Below, piece by piece: positions 61,377 to 64,000 of a stretch of DNA of 64,000 nucleotides (its first letter is position 1; every line of letters starts with the position of its first letter). The DNA is from Oxynema aestuarii AP17 (GTDB lineage: Bacteria; Cyanobacteriota; Cyanobacteriia; Cyanobacteriales; Laspinemataceae), in the NCBI RefSeq assembly GCF_012295525.1, contig NZ_CP051167.1, positions 3,331,501-3,395,500 of the forward strand, given 5' to 3'. The notes under the pieces are model-generated. The model did not search any database, was not told the DNA's origin, and saw only the letters and a list, made by a program, of their open reading frames with translations. The position numbers and the translations under genes were made by a program.

Positions 61377-64000
61377 ATGTCTGTAGAATTATTCGATGCC
61401 AGCTACTATCTTGCCTTCAATCCAGACTTAGCCAATGCGGGATTGAATACCCCGCAAAAACTCTTCGATCACTTCAAAAATGCCGGATTGAGAGAAGGAC
61501 GTTCCTTTTCACCGTTCGTCGATCTCGATATTTACCGACAAGCCAATCGGGATTTAGTACGCGCCGGATTGGACAATCGGGAACTGTACGAACATTTAAA
61601 AAAATACGGCATTGAAGAAGGGCGAACCTTTTCCGCCATTGTCGATCTCGACTTTTACGCCCGTAAAAACCCCGATTTGGCGGCAGCGTTCGGCGACGAT
61701 CGCGAAAACTTATTCGATCATTTACAAAAGCGGGCGATCGCGGAAAATCGCCAATTTTCTCAATTTTTAGATCTAAACTTTTATGTATCGGCCAATCCCG
61801 ATTTAAACTCAACCCTGGGCGGCGACCCGAAAGCAGCCTTCAACCATTTATTCGCCAACGGATTGTGGGAAGGTCGCCCCTATTTACCCGGCGATCTCGG
61901 CGGACTGGTCGGTTCCCGCCTCGTCGGCGCAGACCCGGCAGTGCGGCCCGAACTCGACGCGATCGATAACGAAGATTATTATAAATTTAGCATCGACACC
62001 TTTAGCGATCTCAGCATCAGCGTCGAAGGCGATCGCGCCGCCGCGAAACTCTCCCTCATCCGCGATCGCGATGGTAACGGTTTTCTCGACGAAGCCGAAG
62101 CCGAAACCGCCATCCTCGCCGAAAGCGCGCCTTTATCCCAGATCGATCGCTACGCCATGGCCCCGGGGAACTACTTCGTCAAAGTCAGCCAAAACGACAC
62201 CCCCACCGCCTACCAACTCAAAGTTAGCGCCACTCCGGCCCAAATTCTCAGCCGACCGGATTTAGGCGGAAATACCTTAGCCACCGCCTTCGACTTCGGT
62301 AACCTAGTCCGACCGGACGCGATCGACGGTTTTATCGGTCGCGACGACCCGCAAGACTTTTACAGCTTCTTCCTCGACTCCCCGCGAGATTTGCGCGTCC
62401 GCCTCGAAGGGTTAGCGGGGAAAGTCAATCTGAATCTGTATCGAGACGGCAATAATAACGGCGTACTCGATAACGGCGAGATCGTCCCCACCCAAGCCGA
62501 TACCCAGCGCGTCCCCGTCGATTTTAATGGGGATGGGGAAATCGACGCCCAAGAATTTTTCGATTCCCTGCGACCCGCCGACGAGACCGATCCGTTTCCG
62601 AGTGCGATTCAAGGAACGAATTTACAAGCGGGACGCTATTTTATCGGCGTTTCGACCCTCTCGGAAGAGACGGGATATCGGTTGCATCTCGAATCGATTC
62701 CCACTGGGGTTCCCAATGGTGGGGCTGGAAACATCTTTCCTGTGGGGTTTGGGGCGATCGGACGGTTGCGCGATCGCCACGAACACGCGGACTTTATCGG
62801 CGAAGTCAATCCTTACGATTTTTACCAGCTTGATGTCGGCGAACTGCGCCAGGTCAGCATCAAACTCGATCGCCTCGCCCAAAGTGCCAATTTAATTCTG
62901 ATTCACGATATCAACAACGACGGCGGCTTCGACTTTCAGGAATTTGTCGTCTATCCTTCCCCCACCGAAACCCCGACCCCACAAATCGATCGCCTCCTGA
63001 GTGAGGGCACGTATTACATCGGCGTGGCCCAAGTTCGCGGCGATACCCCGTATTTCCTGACCGTGGAAAGTTCCGAGGTCGATCCCCCCGCCGACGGCGC
63101 CGGAAATCAACTCGCCAACGCCCACGATGTCGGCGTGTTAACGGAAGAAATTCAAATTAAAAATGACTTTCTCGGACAGGGCGATCGCGAAGATTACTAT
63201 CAATTTACCCTCGATTCTTTCCGCGATGTCGGCCTCTATTTGTACGACATGACGGGAAATGCTCACTTATATTTGATCCGCGATCGCAATTACAACGGAC
63301 AAGTCGATCCGGACGAGATCGTGGATGGATCGGAAGCATCCGGAGCCTACCAAGACCAGATTAACCGCATTTTAGCCCCGGGAACCTATTTCGTGCGCCT
63401 CGCCCAAGCACAGAAAGAAACCTCGTATAACTTATGGCTGGAGGGCCAACCCGTAGAGGTGGATCTCAATCCCGCCGGGGACAATTTACCGGAAGCGACC
63501 GATTTAGGTTTACTCGATCGCCCGATCCGTCAAAGCGGTCGCATCGGTCTGGACAATCCCGCCGATTTCTACCACTTTCAAATCGATACGCCGCGCGATC
63601 TGAGTATTTTTCTCGATCGCCTCGGCGCCAACGCCGACGTCCAGTTGATTCACGACCGCAACGCCGACGGAATCGTCGAAGCGGACGAAGTGGTGGCCCG
63701 GGGAGTGGAAGGCGCCACGACTCCGGAAGAAATTCATTTTGACAACCTCGGACCGGGCACTTATCACCTGGCGGTCACTCCGTCGGCGGCGGAACAAAGT
63801 TATTACGAATTGAGCCTCGTTCCCCAACGTTACAGCCGCAGTTTCGGCTACGGGATCCCGAATGCGGCGGCGGCGGTGGCGGCGGCGATCGCCAGCGAAC
63901 CGTTTACCCCCGGACCGAAGTTAGGAACCAGTGGCTGGGCCGTGGATTTGGTCGGGGCTACGGCGGCGTGGGAACGGGGTTATACGGGTCGAGGGGTGAC
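61377..64000 (+). CDS. Large PPC-repeat subtilisin-like protease (5' part)
   Basis: The reading frame is open from ATG 61377 to the end of the window (about 875 codons), so the gene is cut by the window. Residues 1-180 hold four copies of a motif like YxxxNPDLxxAGL...LFxHFxxxGLxEGRxFS. Five modules of about 90-130 residues follow (about 196-288, 310-438, 472-567, 602-692, 722-812), each reading DYYxFxIDxxxDLxIxL..., with APGxYFVxV; these look like pre-peptidase PPC domains. Each carries an EF-hand-like Asp/Asn loop, for example DRDGNGFLDEAE. At the end LGTSGWAVDLVGATAAWERG, then YTGRGVT begins an S8 protease domain. No signal peptide is seen. Confidence 0.88.
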   Translation, partial: MSVELFDASYYLAFNPDLANAGLNTPQKLFDHFKNAGLREGRSFSPFVDLDIYRQANRDLVRAGLDNRELYEHLKKYGIEEGRTFSAIVDLDFYARKNPDLAAAFGDDRENLFDHLQKRAIAENRQFSQFLDLNFYVSANPDLNSTLGGDPKAAFNHLFANGLWEGRPYLPGDLGGLVGSRLVGADPAVRPELDAIDNEDYYKFSIDTFSDLSISVEGDRAAAKLSLIRDRDGNGFLDEAEAETAILAESAPLSQIDRYAMAPGNYFVKVSQNDTPTAYQLKVSATPAQILSRPDLGGNTLATAFDFGNLVRPDAIDGFIGRDDPQDFYSFFLDSPRDLRVRLEGLAGKVNLNLYRDGNNNGVLDNGEIVPTQADTQRVPVDFNGDGEIDAQEFFDSLRPADETDPFPSAIQGTNLQAGRYFIGVSTLSEETGYRLHLESIPTGVPNGGAGNIFPVGFGAIGRLRDRHEHADFIGEVNPYDFYQLDVGELRQVSIKLDRLAQSANLILIHDINNDGGFDFQEFVVYPSPTETPTPQIDRLLSEGTYYIGVAQVRGDTPYFLTVESSEVDPPADGAGNQLANAHDVGVLTEEIQIKNDFLGQGDREDYYQFTLDSFRDVGLYLYDMTGNAHLYLIRDRNYNGQVDPDEIVDGSEASGAYQDQINRILAPGTYFVRLAQAQKETSYNLWLEGQPVEVDLNPAGDNLPEATDLGLLDRPIRQSGRIGLDNPADFYHFQIDTPRDLSIFLDRLGANADVQLIHDRNADGIVEADEVVARGVEGATTPEEIHFDNLGPGTYHLAVTPSAAEQSYYELSLVPQRYSRSFGYGIPNAAAAVAAAIASEPFTPGPKLGTSGWAVDLVGATAAWERGYTGRGV

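Overview
The window is chromosomal DNA of a cyanobacterium, most likely a filamentous Oscillatoriales-type species. The sequence shows this through photosystem genes (a psbD copy, psbV, a psbV2-like gene, petJ, ycf3), two SLH/OprB porins, a cyanoexosortase locus, and very dense HIP1 octamers (GCGATCGC) in and between genes. The genus is inference.

Layout. 0-8.6 kb: a 103-bp palindromic element, an orphan PAS histidine kinase, an SPFH protein, a GT4 glycosyltransferase, a class V aminotransferase, tRNA-Asn, a NYN-domain protein, an ECF/CbiO-like ATPase and a UPF0367 protein. 9-13 kb: a stand-alone psbD (not followed by psbC), a strongly structured stretch with a 23-codon ORF behind a near-perfect Shine-Dalgarno sequence, a pterin dehydratase and a GAF/HD-GYP protein. 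13.2-18 kb: two near-identical porins flanking a gutted IS605-type element; both leaders carry GTGTGAGGA, the complement of the conserved core of the cyanobacterial sRNA Yfr1. 18-28 kb: Rrf2 regulator plus cysK, a TPPV-repeat secreted protein with a long leader, a repeat plus putative beta-barrel protein, a DnaJ-domain protein, a fused double QueD/PTPS protein, a methyltransferase and a DUF3352-like protein.

28.4-43.3 kb: a second copy of the 103-bp palindrome, a 1671-residue secreted haemagglutinin-CHAT protein, then a plus-strand surface polysaccharide/exosortase cluster (DegT aminotransferase, cyanoexosortase, its associated protein, OPX/SLBB export protein, Wzc-like protein) interrupted by an IS200/IS605-type element with tnpB. 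43.3-51.8 kb: rhomboid protease, petJ, CBS-GGDEF protein, psbV2 and psbV, a 65-residue conserved protein, accD, two overlapping small genes, ycf3 and gatC, with many short dispersed repeats between them. 52-64 kb: an EF-G paralogue, a TPR protein, glyS, murD, a hypothetical gene, a 1-kb gene-poor stretch, a small conserved protein, and the first 875 codons of a large PPC-repeat subtilase that runs off the window.

How the genes work together: the most coherent units are (1) the polysaccharide/exosortase cluster, (2) soluble c-type cytochromes and photosystem factors, (3) outer-envelope proteins whose leaders share a putative Yfr1 site, and (4) Rrf2-cysK for cysteine supply. No CRISPR array, prophage or recognisable defence island is present. 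The best leads are the three Yfr1-type leader sites, the structured locus at 10.3 kb, the 103-bp palindromes, and the in-frame palindrome inside tnpB.
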